From: an uncultured Oscillospiraceae bacterium
Lineage (GTDB): Bacteria > Bacillota > Clostridia > Oscillospirales > Ruminococcaceae
Direction: 5' to 3'
Assembly (NCBI GenBank): GCA_934466475.1
Contig: CAKSLI010000005.1
Location: 1-64,000 of the forward strand
DNA: 64,000 nt
Below, in pieces: positions 44,138 to 51,792 of this stretch. The first letter of the stretch is position 1. Every line of letters starts with the position of its first letter. The position numbers and the translations under genes are program-made. The notes under the pieces were generated by a model. It was not told the DNA's origin and searched no databases. It saw nothing but the letters and a program-made list of their open reading frames with translations.

Positions 44138-45892
44138 ATGAAATTCAGAAAAATAGCGGCGCTTTCCCTCGCGGCGGCGCTTGCCGCAGCAATACCCACA
44201 AGTGCGGAGGACAGCATGACCATCTCAATAACAGTAGACCCGCAGACCGAGCTGCGCGAAATATCCCCGTATATATACGGCGTGAACAGCGGCGTTGACC
44301 TGAGTACCGTCAGCGCGGGAGCATTCCGGCTTGGCGGCAACCGAATGAGCTGCTACAACTGGGAAAACAATATGTCCAACGCTGGTGCGGACTGGTACAA
44401 TTCCGCAGATATGCACATGGTTCAGGACGTACTCGACGACGACCTGCGGCAGACCCCCGGAGGAGCCGCGCTGAATGCCGCAATGGACACTTCCGCACAT
44501 AACGTGCCGTATAAGCTGCTGACGCTTCAGATGCTCGGATATGTGTCCTCCAGCACGTTCAAGAAGCTCGACCTTGTTGATGACGACTGTACCGCGCCGA
44601 ACACGGAATACTGGTACGAGGTGGTCAATCGTAAGCCCGGGGAATTCTCAATGGAACCGGATAAAAAGGACGACGTGGTGTACACGGACGAATATCTGAA
44701 CTACCTTATCAATACGCTTGGGAACTCTACCTCCGGCGGCTTCAACGCATACGCGCTCGACAACGAGCCGGGGCTGTGGAACGGAACTCACAAGCTGGCG
44801 CACAGCGAACACGTCACCTGCGATGAGCTTATCGAAAAGAGCGCAGACCTTGCTCGGGTCGTTAAGGATATGGACGGCAGCGCGGAGGTGTTCGGTCCGT
44901 CGCTGTACGGATACACCGCATACCAGAGCCTTGCCGGCGCTCCCGACTGGGGCAGAAAGCAGAGCGCCGGGAATTACCGCTGGTTCATCGACTACTACCT
45001 TGACGAAATGAAAAAGGCGGAGAAATCAGACGGCAGGCGTCTGCTGGATGTCCTCGATATCCATTATTACACCGAAGCAAAAGGCGAATGCGGTCAGCGC
45101 TCCTGCAGTCATTACGACCGTGACGGCTGCGTAAAGGCTCGGCTGGACAGCGTGCGCTCTCTGTTTGAGGAGGGCTACCTTGAAAACAGCTGGATAGCCG
45201 ACAACGGCGCGGAATTCTTCCCGCTTATCCCGAACATTCAGCAGTCCATCGATCGGTACTACCCCGGAACAAAGCTGGCGTTCACGGAGTACAATTTCGG
45301 CGGCGGAGATCACATTTCCGGCGGAGTGTGCCAGGCGGACGTACTCGGAATTTTCGCGGAAAACGGCGTGTACTTTTCATCGCTGTGGTCGTTCGATCAG
45401 AATCAGTACCAGCTCGCCGCGATAAATATGTTCACGAATTATGACGGCAGAGGAAGCGGCTTCGGAAACACATTAGTCAAGAGCGAAAGCTCCGACCGGA
45501 ATACGGTTTCCGCATATTCCGCGACCGATGAAAACGGAGATCTGCGCGTTATCCTCACGAACAAATCGCTGCATGAAGAAACCCCGATAAGCCTTACGAT
45601 AGGCGGTGAAACCAGATACTCCTGCGCGGAGGTCTACGAGCTTTACGGCGACAGCACGGATATCCGCAGCGCAGACCCGGCGGAACTTGACGGGCGCGTG
45701 CTGGAATACTCCCTGAAACCTCTTTCGGTAACTGAGCTTGTTTTCAAGGCTCCGCAGTTGGAACAGCTCCCCGAGGAACAGCCGGATAAAAACGGTTTTC
45801 CTGTGATTCCCGCGGCGGTGGGTGCTGGAATCGCTGTTGCTGCGGCTATTGCTGTTGCTCTTATAAAGATAAAGGGTCAAATGCAAAAGTAA
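44138..45892 (+). CDS. Secreted, membrane-anchored GH44 glucanase
   Basis: 584 residues. Signal peptide (residues 1-23, ending TSAED), catalytic domain with FRLGGNRMSCYNWENNMSN, acid/base Glu in ALDNEPGLWNGTH (about 209) and nucleophile Glu in FTEYNFGGGDHISGG (about 384). These are GH44 marks; GH44 enzymes act on xyloglucan, carboxymethyl cellulose and related beta-1,4-glucans. A beta-sandwich domain follows, then a C-terminal transmembrane helix (VIPAAVGAGIAVAAAIAVALIK) and short basic tail that would keep it on the cell surface. No dockerin or CBM seen. Confidence 0.88.
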   Translation: MKFRKIAALSLAAALAAAIPTSAEDSMTISITVDPQTELREISPYIYGVNSGVDLSTVSAGAFRLGGNRMSCYNWENNMSNAGADWYNSADMHMVQDVLDDDLRQTPGGAALNAAMDTSAHNVPYKLLTLQMLGYVSSSTFKKLDLVDDDCTAPNTEYWYEVVNRKPGEFSMEPDKKDDVVYTDEYLNYLINTLGNSTSGGFNAYALDNEPGLWNGTHKLAHSEHVTCDELIEKSADLARVVKDMDGSAEVFGPSLYGYTAYQSLAGAPDWGRKQSAGNYRWFIDYYLDEMKKAEKSDGRRLLDVLDIHYYTEAKGECGQRSCSHYDRDGCVKARLDSVRSLFEEGYLENSWIADNGAEFFPLIPNIQQSIDRYYPGTKLAFTEYNFGGGDHISGGVCQADVLGIFAENGVYFSSLWSFDQNQYQLAAINMFTNYDGRGSGFGNTLVKSESSDRNTVSAYSATDENGDLRVILTNKSLHEETPISLTIGGETRYSCAEVYELYGDSTDIRSADPAELDGRVLEYSLKPLSVTELVFKAPQLEQLPEEQPDKNGFPVIPAAVGAGIAVAAAIAVALIKIKGQMQK

Positions 45893-45974
45893 ATGCAAAA
45901 AGAGAAAAGCAGCGGTATAAAAAATTGATATTGTCAATATAGCTTTACATATTTTACTCGAAAAAATTGAGCAA

Positions 45975-46514
45975 CAGTGCAATGGAATAAATATCTGCGG
46001 CGATTCTCTGCCGGAGGCATTCCGCCAATGGACGAGTCTATCCGGCGGTTATTCCAATAGCTCATTCGGAATGGAGTATCGCACTGCAAAATTCGGGATA
46101 CGCTGCCGCTGTATTTTCGACAGTTGAAGTGCACAGTTCAGCTCTCATGTTGTCGCCCATTGACAGCCCGACAGCCGTCAGGTCGTAACAATCAAATATT
46201 GCCGACGCATATAGCTTGCCATTTTTGGCTTTGACTTCCGTGCTTCGCGGTCCGCCTTCGTTATACCATTCGGTTTTCGGGGGGTCGCTCCTCAATGTCC
46301 AGGTCGCCGTTCTTTGCCGCTTGCATCCACCCGTACAGCGTCCCGTACGGTACCTTCAGTTCCTCGACGGCTCGCTTTACTCCTGTTTCCAGCGACAGCT
46401 TTACTGGCTGCTCCTTGTAGCGCCTGTCGTATTTCTTTGCTTCTGACGTGTCCTTCACACTCCTGGTTTTAGTATATTCTTTTGAGCGTGGGGTGTCAAG
46501 TTTTATTATACAAC
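45975..46514 (-). pseudogene. IS3-family remnant
   Basis: Three pieces of one IS3-type element on the minus strand. An OrfA start at 46458-46261 (MKDTSEAKKYDRRYKEQPVKLSLE, HTH with VPYGTLYGWM). Part of OrfB at 46295-46062 (GKLYASAIFDCYDLTAVGLSMGDNM, up to AILHSE). The OrfB end at about 46075-45985 (YWNNRRIDSSIGGMPPAENRRR). Most of the DDE core is deleted. The upstream end at 46457-46514 has a promoter TTGACA (46494-46499), 17 bases, TATACT (46471-46476), and is repeated near 8886. Confidence 0.85.
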
Positions 46515-46584
46515 ATCATAACACCAATGATAAAAATCGTTTCATAGTTCCCTCTGTTCTTAAAGCAGACTGATCATATTATAT

Positions 46585-46622
46585 AGCTAATCCCACCTGC
46601 CAACCAGCAGGTGGGATTAGCT
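46585..46622. terminator. Perfect 16-bp hairpin beyond the tmRNA 3' end
   Basis: AGCTAATCCCACCTGC (46585-46600) and its complement (46607-46622), loop CAACCA, plus a second GCCCG/CGGGC hairpin at 46625-46639. They follow the tmRNA 3' end. There is no long T run, so termination is likely but not certain. Confidence 0.6.
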
Positions 46623-46644
46623 TTGCCCGTTTTCCGGGCTGTTG

Positions 46645-46995
46645 TGGTGGAGCCGAGGGGAATTGAACCCCTGTCCGAAAACCCGTCCTCACGACTTTCT
46701 CCGGGTGCAGTTTATCTTTTAGATCTCCCGCGCGCGGGCGCCGACAAACAGGCTCCTGCGGTTGGCAGCCTTTGATACATCAGAGACTACAAGGCAACTC
46801 ATCAGTGACGTTCACCACTAATCGACGCCATATCCCCACCCGTGGTACTGCGAGGTATGACGGCAGCCGCTTAGGCAGCTACTAACTCAGAATTGTAATC
46901 TGCGTTTAAATTTAAAGGTGCGACGATTTAAGTGATTTCGCCCTCACTACCCGCTTATCGTGCATCAGAATCCCCGTCGAAGCCTTTACGGCCCC
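46645..46995 (-). ncRNA. ssrA: tmRNA
   Basis: Transfer-messenger RNA for ribosome rescue. The 5' end (46995) reads GGGGCCGTAAAGGCTTCGAC and pairs with the 3' CGGCTCC before ACCA (46645-46648). The T arm GGTTCAATTCC is present. The resume codon GCA lies at 46921-46919 after TCGTC, and the tag reads A-PLNLNADYNSELVAA, stop TAA at 46873-46871. The length (351 nt) is normal. Its 3' end matches 13 bases near the integrase at 7.5 kb. Confidence 0.95.
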
Positions 46996-47226
46996 ATTTG
47001 CGCGGAATCTCACACGATTCTGTTGTTATAGTATAGCACATTTATTCGCCGTTGTCAAGTGCCGCAACGCCGTTTTCTGAGCATATTCCGATACAATTTC
47101 CGGCAGTTTTCGCGCAGGAGCTCCGCTACTGCAAATGCCGCTCCCACGCCGCGAAACCGGAAACGTCCCAGGATCACGCCGCATCCCGCCAATTAAGCCG
47201 GATTATGACCAATTGAGCAATACGCA

Positions 47227-47255
47227 TTGACTTTCACAAGAACAGACAATATAAT
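47227..47255 (+). promoter_or_regulatory. Strong promoter without a gene behind it
   Basis: TTGACT (47227-47232), 17 bases, TATAAT (47250-47255). It points right into a hairpin-rich stretch with no reading frame. Confidence 0.7.
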
Positions 47256-47261
47256 AAAAAT

Positions 47262-47498
47262 CGGTATGGTTAAGTATATATTAAAAGGTGCGGGATATCG
47301 TGGAATATCCCGCCTGGCGAAAGAAATCGCCATGACAAGGAAACGTCCGAAGGGACTGCCACCGCAGGCGCGATGACGTTCACCGCGCGTCACGCTCGGG
47401 AGATATCCGCACTTGCCGTTGGACTGTGACACCATTCTTTTACTATGATAGATCGAAAACAGGCAGGAGCCGGCAAGTCATTGTCGGCTCCTGTTTGT
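47262..47498 (+). ncRNA. Candidate small structured RNA
   Basis: About 235 nt between a near-consensus promoter and a terminator. Hairpins: GCGGGATAT/ATATCCCGC (47290-47313), TGGCGA/TCGCCA right after, and GTCC/GGAC around GAA. GTGCGGGATAT near 47288 could also pair with ATATCCGCAC near 47410, giving alternative folds. The end hairpin CAGGAGCCGGCA/TGTCGGCTCCTG (47465-47494) pairs fully only as plus-strand RNA, through a G-U. No known family recognised; lack of the SRP and RNase P signature motifs argues against those. A frame on the minus strand (47435-47193) is not convincing. Confidence 0.5.
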
Positions 47499-47537
47499 GC
47501 GCTTTGTCGAATTATGGCGTATTTTGTCGGAGCACCC

Positions 47538-48413
47538 TCAGTCCGGCGTGAACTCAGATACGTCCGCCCGGACTACCGAGCTGCCGTTTACCACCGCCGA
47601 CATTGAGAATCCCGTCAGCACCGCCGTTCCGTGCGTGTTCCCGGGGAGATCCTTCCCGCGCACGACTATCACCGGATACGTCCCCGCCGGCGGCGCGGTG
47701 ACGCCGGTATCCCCGCTGAACTTGTAGTCCATTACCGGGAGCTCAGGCGCTTCGTCCGCAGTGAAAAGGTACTCCCCCGCCTGCGCGATGTCGTTCGTCT
47801 CATACACCGGCTCGAATGTCCCGGTAAGCTCCGCGCTTCCGTCAAACTCCGCCCAGGCGCTGGAAAACCAGCTCTGCGCCGAATACTCCCCCGGCTGTAC
47901 TTCCCTTTCCGCGCTGAACACGCAGCCGCAGTCCATAAGCGTCAGACCGCATATTTTCTCGCCGAGGCGCACTCTGCGCAGTTCCCCGCCCGGCTCCGCC
48001 AGGTAGGTGAAGCCGCTGACCTCCGCCTGCTCCCAGTTCCCGGAGTTTATGCCGTTCGCGATGTAATCCGCTTCGTCCAGGGCGGTCACGCGGGTCAGCT
48101 CCTCCGGCTTCACGATGTCGCCGCCGGGGCCCGTCAGCACAAATCCGCCCTCAGCCGGGCTCTCCGCCGTTTCCGCCGCGGAAGTCGCCGCCGGGGCTTC
48201 TGCCGTATCAGCCGCCGGAGCTCCGGAGCTCACAGACGGTTCCTCCGCGGAATCCACGGTCGGAACGCCGTGCTCTGCGGTCTGCGCCAGCTCCTCGCCG
48301 GAGGGCGCGCTCTCCTCAGTTGTCGGTACGGCGGACGGCGCGCTGTTTCCCGCCGAACAACCGGAAGCCGCCAGCACAGCGGCTATTATAAGTATTGATA
48401 ATGTCTTTTTCAT
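47538..48413 (-). CDS. Lipoprotein of unknown function
   Basis: 291 residues. Lipobox in VLAASGCSAG, then about 90 residues rich in Ala, Glu, Ser, Pro and Thr (a flexible wall-spanning linker), then a C-terminal domain of about 190 residues, probably beta-rich (GGDIVKPEELTRVTALDEADYIANGI ... FSGDTGVTAPPAGTYPVIVV). No family recognised. ATG 48413 is set by GGGAGGC upstream. High GC unlike the mobile regions, so it is probably native. Confidence 0.8.
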   Translation of the reverse strand: MKKTLSILIIAAVLAASGCSAGNSAPSAVPTTEESAPSGEELAQTAEHGVPTVDSAEEPSVSSGAPAADTAEAPAATSAAETAESPAEGGFVLTGPGGDIVKPEELTRVTALDEADYIANGINSGNWEQAEVSGFTYLAEPGGELRRVRLGEKICGLTLMDCGCVFSAEREVQPGEYSAQSWFSSAWAEFDGSAELTGTFEPVYETNDIAQAGEYLFTADEAPELPVMDYKFSGDTGVTAPPAGTYPVIVVRGKDLPGNTHGTAVLTGFSMSAVVNGSSVVRADVSEFTPD

Positions 48414-48533
48414 TTCTGCTGCCTCCCGGGTCATTGCCCGTTGTAATTATACCCCGCCGCGCCGTTTCTGTCAAGGGACAAAACCAGACAAAAAGCGGTT
48501 GAAATTCCCGCGTGGTTGTGATACAATAACATT

Positions 48534-48693
48534 GGGTCACCTCTAAAAACCTTATTTGAGTGAAAATGTGTATAGCACACCGCCTGCTTCTTCAAACCTC
48601 CTCGTAAGGCATACAGCCTTACTTCGTCGGCTTTCATCGCATTCGGCGCACTCTACCCGTTTTCCCTTTTCAAACCGGTTTTTAGAGGTTCCC
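48534..48693. repeat. GGTCACCTCTAAAAACC MITE copy
   Basis: 160 bp from GGGTCACCTCTAAAAACC to GGTTTTTAGAGGTTCCC, with internal GTGTATAGCACACCG and AAGGCATACAGCCTT palindromes. Nearly identical to the copy at 51331 and, in opposite direction, to 57861. Confidence 0.85.
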
Positions 48694-48720
48694 ATTGAAT
48701 GAATCACGGAGACAGAAAAA

Positions 48721-49293
48721 ATGGACAGAATCACACAGCGGCACGACAGGAGCCAGCTCCTGCCGCTTTTCCTGACGTTCCTGAAGATAGGGACGTTCAC
48801 ATTCGGCGGGGGCTACGCCATGATACCGCTCATACAGCGGGAGGCGGGCGAACGCCGCGGCTGGATAACGGACGACGACCTCACTGAGATAACCGCCATT
48901 GCAGAGAGCACGCCAGGTCCCATTGCGGTGAACGCCGCGACTTTTACCGGCTTCCAGGTAGGAGGGATACCCGGGGCGGCGCTGGCGACCGTGGGCGTAG
49001 TCCTGCCCGCGTTCCTGGTGATCGTGCTGATATCCTCGGTGCTGAGCTTTTTCAGCGGGAACCGGGTAGTCCGGTACGCGTTCCTCGGGGTGCGCGCAGG
49101 GGTGCTCGCGCTGATAGTTAAGGCAGTCGCCGGAATGTACCGCCAGTGCCGGAAGAACGCGCTTTCCTACTGCATTATGGCGGGAGTTTTCATAGCGGCG
49201 GGGTTCCTGAACGTCAGCGCGGTGCTGCTGATAGCGCTGTGCGCACTGCTCGGGCTGTTCTTCACGCTGAGGAAGCGGGGTGAGCGGAAATGA
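48721..49293 (+). CDS. Chromate transporter subunit, first half
   Basis: 190 residues, short-chain CHR family: FLKIGTFTFGGGYAMIPLIQREAGERRGW ... AESTPGPIAVNAATFTGFQVGG, with about five to six membrane segments. Short CHR proteins work as pairs; the partner overlaps by 4 bases (ATGA). GGAGA lies about ten bases before ATG. Family members export chromate, but in anaerobes the true substrate is often unknown. Confidence 0.9.
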   Translation: MDRITQRHDRSQLLPLFLTFLKIGTFTFGGGYAMIPLIQREAGERRGWITDDDLTEITAIAESTPGPIAVNAATFTGFQVGGIPGAALATVGVVLPAFLVIVLISSVLSFFSGNRVVRYAFLGVRAGVLALIVKAVAGMYRQCRKNALSYCIMAGVFIAAGFLNVSAVLLIALCALLGLFFTLRKRGERK

Positions 49294-49856
49294 TGTATCT
49301 GGAGCTGTTCCTGACGTTCCTGAAGATAGGGGCGTTCACGTTCGGCGGGGGATATGCGATGCTCCCGCTGATACAGGAGGAGGTGAAGTCCCACGGGTGG
49401 CTTTCCGCGGAGGAACTGGTGGATTTCATTGCGGTGAGCGAGAGCACTCCGGGACCGTTTGCGGTGAATATCTCCACGTTCGTGGGGGTACGCGCGGGAG
49501 GGCTGTTCGGTTCGCTGTGCGCTACGTTTGGGGTGGTTCTGCCGTCGTTTGTGATAATACTGCTGGTGGCGCGGTTCTACGAGAAATTCCGGGAAAGCCG
49601 CGCGGTGCGCGGGTGCATGTCCGGACTGAAGCCTGCGGTGGTGGGACTGATAGCCGCGGCGGCGGTGACTACGGGGCAGACGGTGTTTTTTCCGGCTGGA
49701 GTGAGCGCGGGGGTATTCACCAGCCCGGCGTTTCTGTGCTCGGCGGTGATATTTGCGGGGGCAATGGCGATGTCGGTGAAGAAGCTGCACCCGATAGTGA
49801 TAATCGTGATATCGGCGGTGCTTGGAATAGGGGCGGGGTACGCATTCGGGCTTTGA
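49290..49856 (+). CDS. Chromate transporter subunit, second half
   Basis: 188 residues, paralogous to its neighbour: FLKIGAFTFGGGYAMLPLIQEEVKSHGWLS ... SESTPGPFAVNISTFVGVRAGG. Its start overlaps the first subunit's stop, so they should be made in equal amounts and assemble as an antiparallel pair. No regulator adjoins. Confidence 0.9.
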   Translation: MMYLELFLTFLKIGAFTFGGGYAMLPLIQEEVKSHGWLSAEELVDFIAVSESTPGPFAVNISTFVGVRAGGLFGSLCATFGVVLPSFVIILLVARFYEKFRESRAVRGCMSGLKPAVVGLIAAAAVTTGQTVFFPAGVSAGVFTSPAFLCSAVIFAGAMAMSVKKLHPIVIIVISAVLGIGAGYAFGL

Positions 49857-49870
49857 CGCGCGGTTTCCGC

Positions 49871-50317
49871 GCCGCGTATCTCCTATAAAGTTAAGCAACG
49901 GCGTCTGCGCGTTTTCCGCATACCGTATCTCTTTTCAAATTTGAGCAACGGTGTTTACTCGCGGTCAAGGGGGTGCGCCCCACCCGCACTTTAATGCGCG
50001 GCGTCCATGCCGCGCCTGGGTGCGGGCGGGCGGTCGTCCTGACCGCCCCCTTGCAGGTCAAGGGCGGCGCCCTTGTCGCTAGGACACGCGCTTCGCGCTT
50101 AGTCTGCGCAGACAGCGAAACTCCCCTCACCTATCAAATCTTTGCCGCATTTTCGTTTTTCGAGCGCGGTATAATAACGCTCCAAAAGCGCTAAAGGGGT
50201 GTGGGTCGGGGCAGACAAACGGGACGTTTGTCCGGGAAACTAAGAGTTTTCCCCCACAAAGCAACATAGAGTCTTAATCTCACCTATCCTCCGAAACAGT
50301 CCGGTGGACTGTTTCGG
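49871..50317. repeat. Repeat-rich gap after the chromate transporter
   Basis: About 500 bases (49857-50352) with no gene. Two related units of about 45 bp start CGTATCTC and contain GCAACGG (near 49875 and 49924); the second, with GGTCAAGGGGGTGCGCCCC, recurs inverted at 51697-51754. It also holds the palindrome GCGCGGCGTCCATGCCGCGC (49996-50015), shared with 5257, and a perfect hairpin CCGAAACAGTCC/GGACTGTTTCGG (50291-50317). Confidence 0.7.
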
Positions 50318-50352
50318 ACACAACCGACCCTGCCGGAGCCGCGCTCCCGCAG

Positions 50353-50997
50353 TTACCCCAGGAGCTCCCGGACTCTCCCCCGGATTACCTCCGCCGCACA
50401 GTCAACCCAGGCGTCCATTGCCTGCGGCGTGAGATAGCGGAACTCCGATGAAAACTCCGGCGGCTCGCGGTAGAACCGCTGGATATTGCGGATCTGCCGC
50501 TCAACGTAGTCCTCGCCGTAGTACGGAACGCACCGCACCGGGTAGCGCTCTATCGCGCAGAACTCCCGGAAAACCGCGCTGTCCGGGTGCTCCCGGAGGT
50601 AGAGGTGGTCGTTGGCGTACCACTCGGGCTTAACGCGGCGGTAGTATTCCTCGCGGTCGGAGGTGTAGAGCCCGCGGTTCAGCTCCTTGCAGGGGTCGTT
50701 CACGAGCCGTACCCATAGCACGTCCGCCATGAGGTGGCAGAAATACCCCATAAGGAACGCCTCCGTGCGCGCGTCATGCTCCCTGCCGGAGATCATCTCC
50801 GCGTAGAACCGCTCGTACTCGCAGTGACCTTTCCCGCGGGAGGTCCAGTGCGTGACCTCCTTCGGGGGATCGAACCCGCCCGGCACAGGGAGCCCGCAGT
50901 CCGGCGCAACGCTCCCGGCAAGGAAGTCATCCGCCGGGAAGCGCCGTCCGGCGTTTATTTTCTCCGCCACGCGCAGATGCGCAAGCCATGTAGCCAT
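50353..50997 (-). CDS. Zn-dependent phospholipase C-like protein
   Basis: 214 residues. His and Asp residues in WLAHLRVAEKI, GSVAPDCG, HWTSRGKGHCEYERF and GYFCHLMADVLW fit the zinc-dependent phospholipase C/S1-P1 nuclease fold common in Firmicutes as cytoplasmic hypothetical proteins. No signal peptide, so it is not a classical secreted toxin. Start ATG 50997; function uncertain. Confidence 0.75.
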   Translation of the reverse strand: MATWLAHLRVAEKINAGRRFPADDFLAGSVAPDCGLPVPGGFDPPKEVTHWTSRGKGHCEYERFYAEMISGREHDARTEAFLMGYFCHLMADVLWVRLVNDPCKELNRGLYTSDREEYYRRVKPEWYANDHLYLREHPDSAVFREFCAIERYPVRCVPYYGEDYVERQIRNIQRFYREPPEFSSEFRYLTPQAMDAWVDCAAEVIRGRVRELLG

Positions 50998-51041
50998 AAA
51001 TCCCCCGCCTTATTCGTTATTCCAGCCGCCGGCATAAAAGA

Positions 51042-51248
51042 TCAGAGAAAGATCTCCCCGGTCTTAAAGTATCCGCATGGACAGATCATGTCGATCCGCC
51101 CGCCCTCCGGGGACGCAAATACTCTTGGATGCTCCCCGCATTTCGGGCATACCGCGCTCACGGTCCCGCTTTTCCAGTACTCCGCCAGCGCACGGTTTGC
51201 CAGCTCATCAGGAACCGTATTTGATATTCCGGTCGTTTCCTCAGCCAT
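51042..51248 (-). CDS. Small zinc-ribbon protein
   Basis: 68 residues with CPKCGEH and CPCGYFK, a four-cysteine zinc ribbon, after an acidic helical start (MAEETTGISNTVPDELANRALAEYW). ATG 51248 has TGGAGGC upstream; a longer frame is not needed. No specific function can be assigned. Confidence 0.7.
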   Translation of the reverse strand: MAEETTGISNTVPDELANRALAEYWKSGTVSAVCPKCGEHPRVFASPEGGRIDMICPCGYFKTGEIFL

Positions 51249-51330
51249 AAACAGCCTCCATAAACTGGTCAGCGGAGCCCGCCGCCCCGCTGTTGCATTT
51301 TGCATTGTTTTGTGGTATCATGTTATTATC

Positions 51331-51489
51331 GGTCACCTCTAAAAACCTTGTTTGAGTGAAAATGTGTATAGCACACCGACTGCTTCTTCAAACCTCCTCG
51401 TAAGGCATACAGCCTTACTTCGTCGGCTTTCATCGCGTTCGGCGCACTCTACCCATTTTCCCTTTTCAAACCGGTTTTTAGAGGTTCCC
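51331..51489. repeat. GGTCACCTCTAAAAACC MITE copy
   Basis: 159 bp, almost the same as 48534-48693 (ends GGTCACCTCTAAAAACC and GGTTTTTAGAGGTTCCC, same interior). The two copies flank the 48.7-51.3 kb gene group in direct orientation. Confidence 0.85.
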
Positions 51490-51522
51490 TATCGTGAAAA
51501 GATATAGTGAAAGGAGCCAGCC

Positions 51523-51687
51523 ATGGACGAAAAGAAACCCACAGCCGCTTCCCCGGAGCCCGCAAAGCCCGAATCCCCCGCCTCACCGGAACCCGCGGCT
51601 CAGCCGTCCTCCCACACCTGGGTGGACGATATGAAGCAGGAGCTTGAAGACTACATCGAGGACCAGGGCATTTACATCCGGCAGTGA
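51523..51687 (+). CDS. Small Pro/Ala-rich acidic protein
   Basis: 54 residues: MDEKKPTAASPEPAKPESPA, more Pro/Ala/Glu repeats, then WVDDMKQELEDYIEDQGIYIRQ. AAAGGAG sits 7 bases before ATG. The disordered start and amphipathic C-terminal helix suggest an adaptor or small regulator. It lies directly right of a MITE copy. No family recognised. Confidence 0.6.
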   Translation: MDEKKPTAASPEPAKPESPASPEPAAQPSSHTWVDDMKQELEDYIEDQGIYIRQ

Positions 51688-51792
51688 GCGCGGGCTGGGG
51701 CGCACCCCTTGACCGCGTGTAAACGCCGCAGCTCAGATTTTATGGGAGATACGGGCACGGAACACGCTCAGCCGCCGTTGCTCGGATCTCGC

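Noticed and set aside
47193..47435. 80-residue minus-strand frame as a gene
   Set aside because: No ribosome site, improbable composition, and it lies over a plus-strand hairpin RNA candidate with its own promoter.
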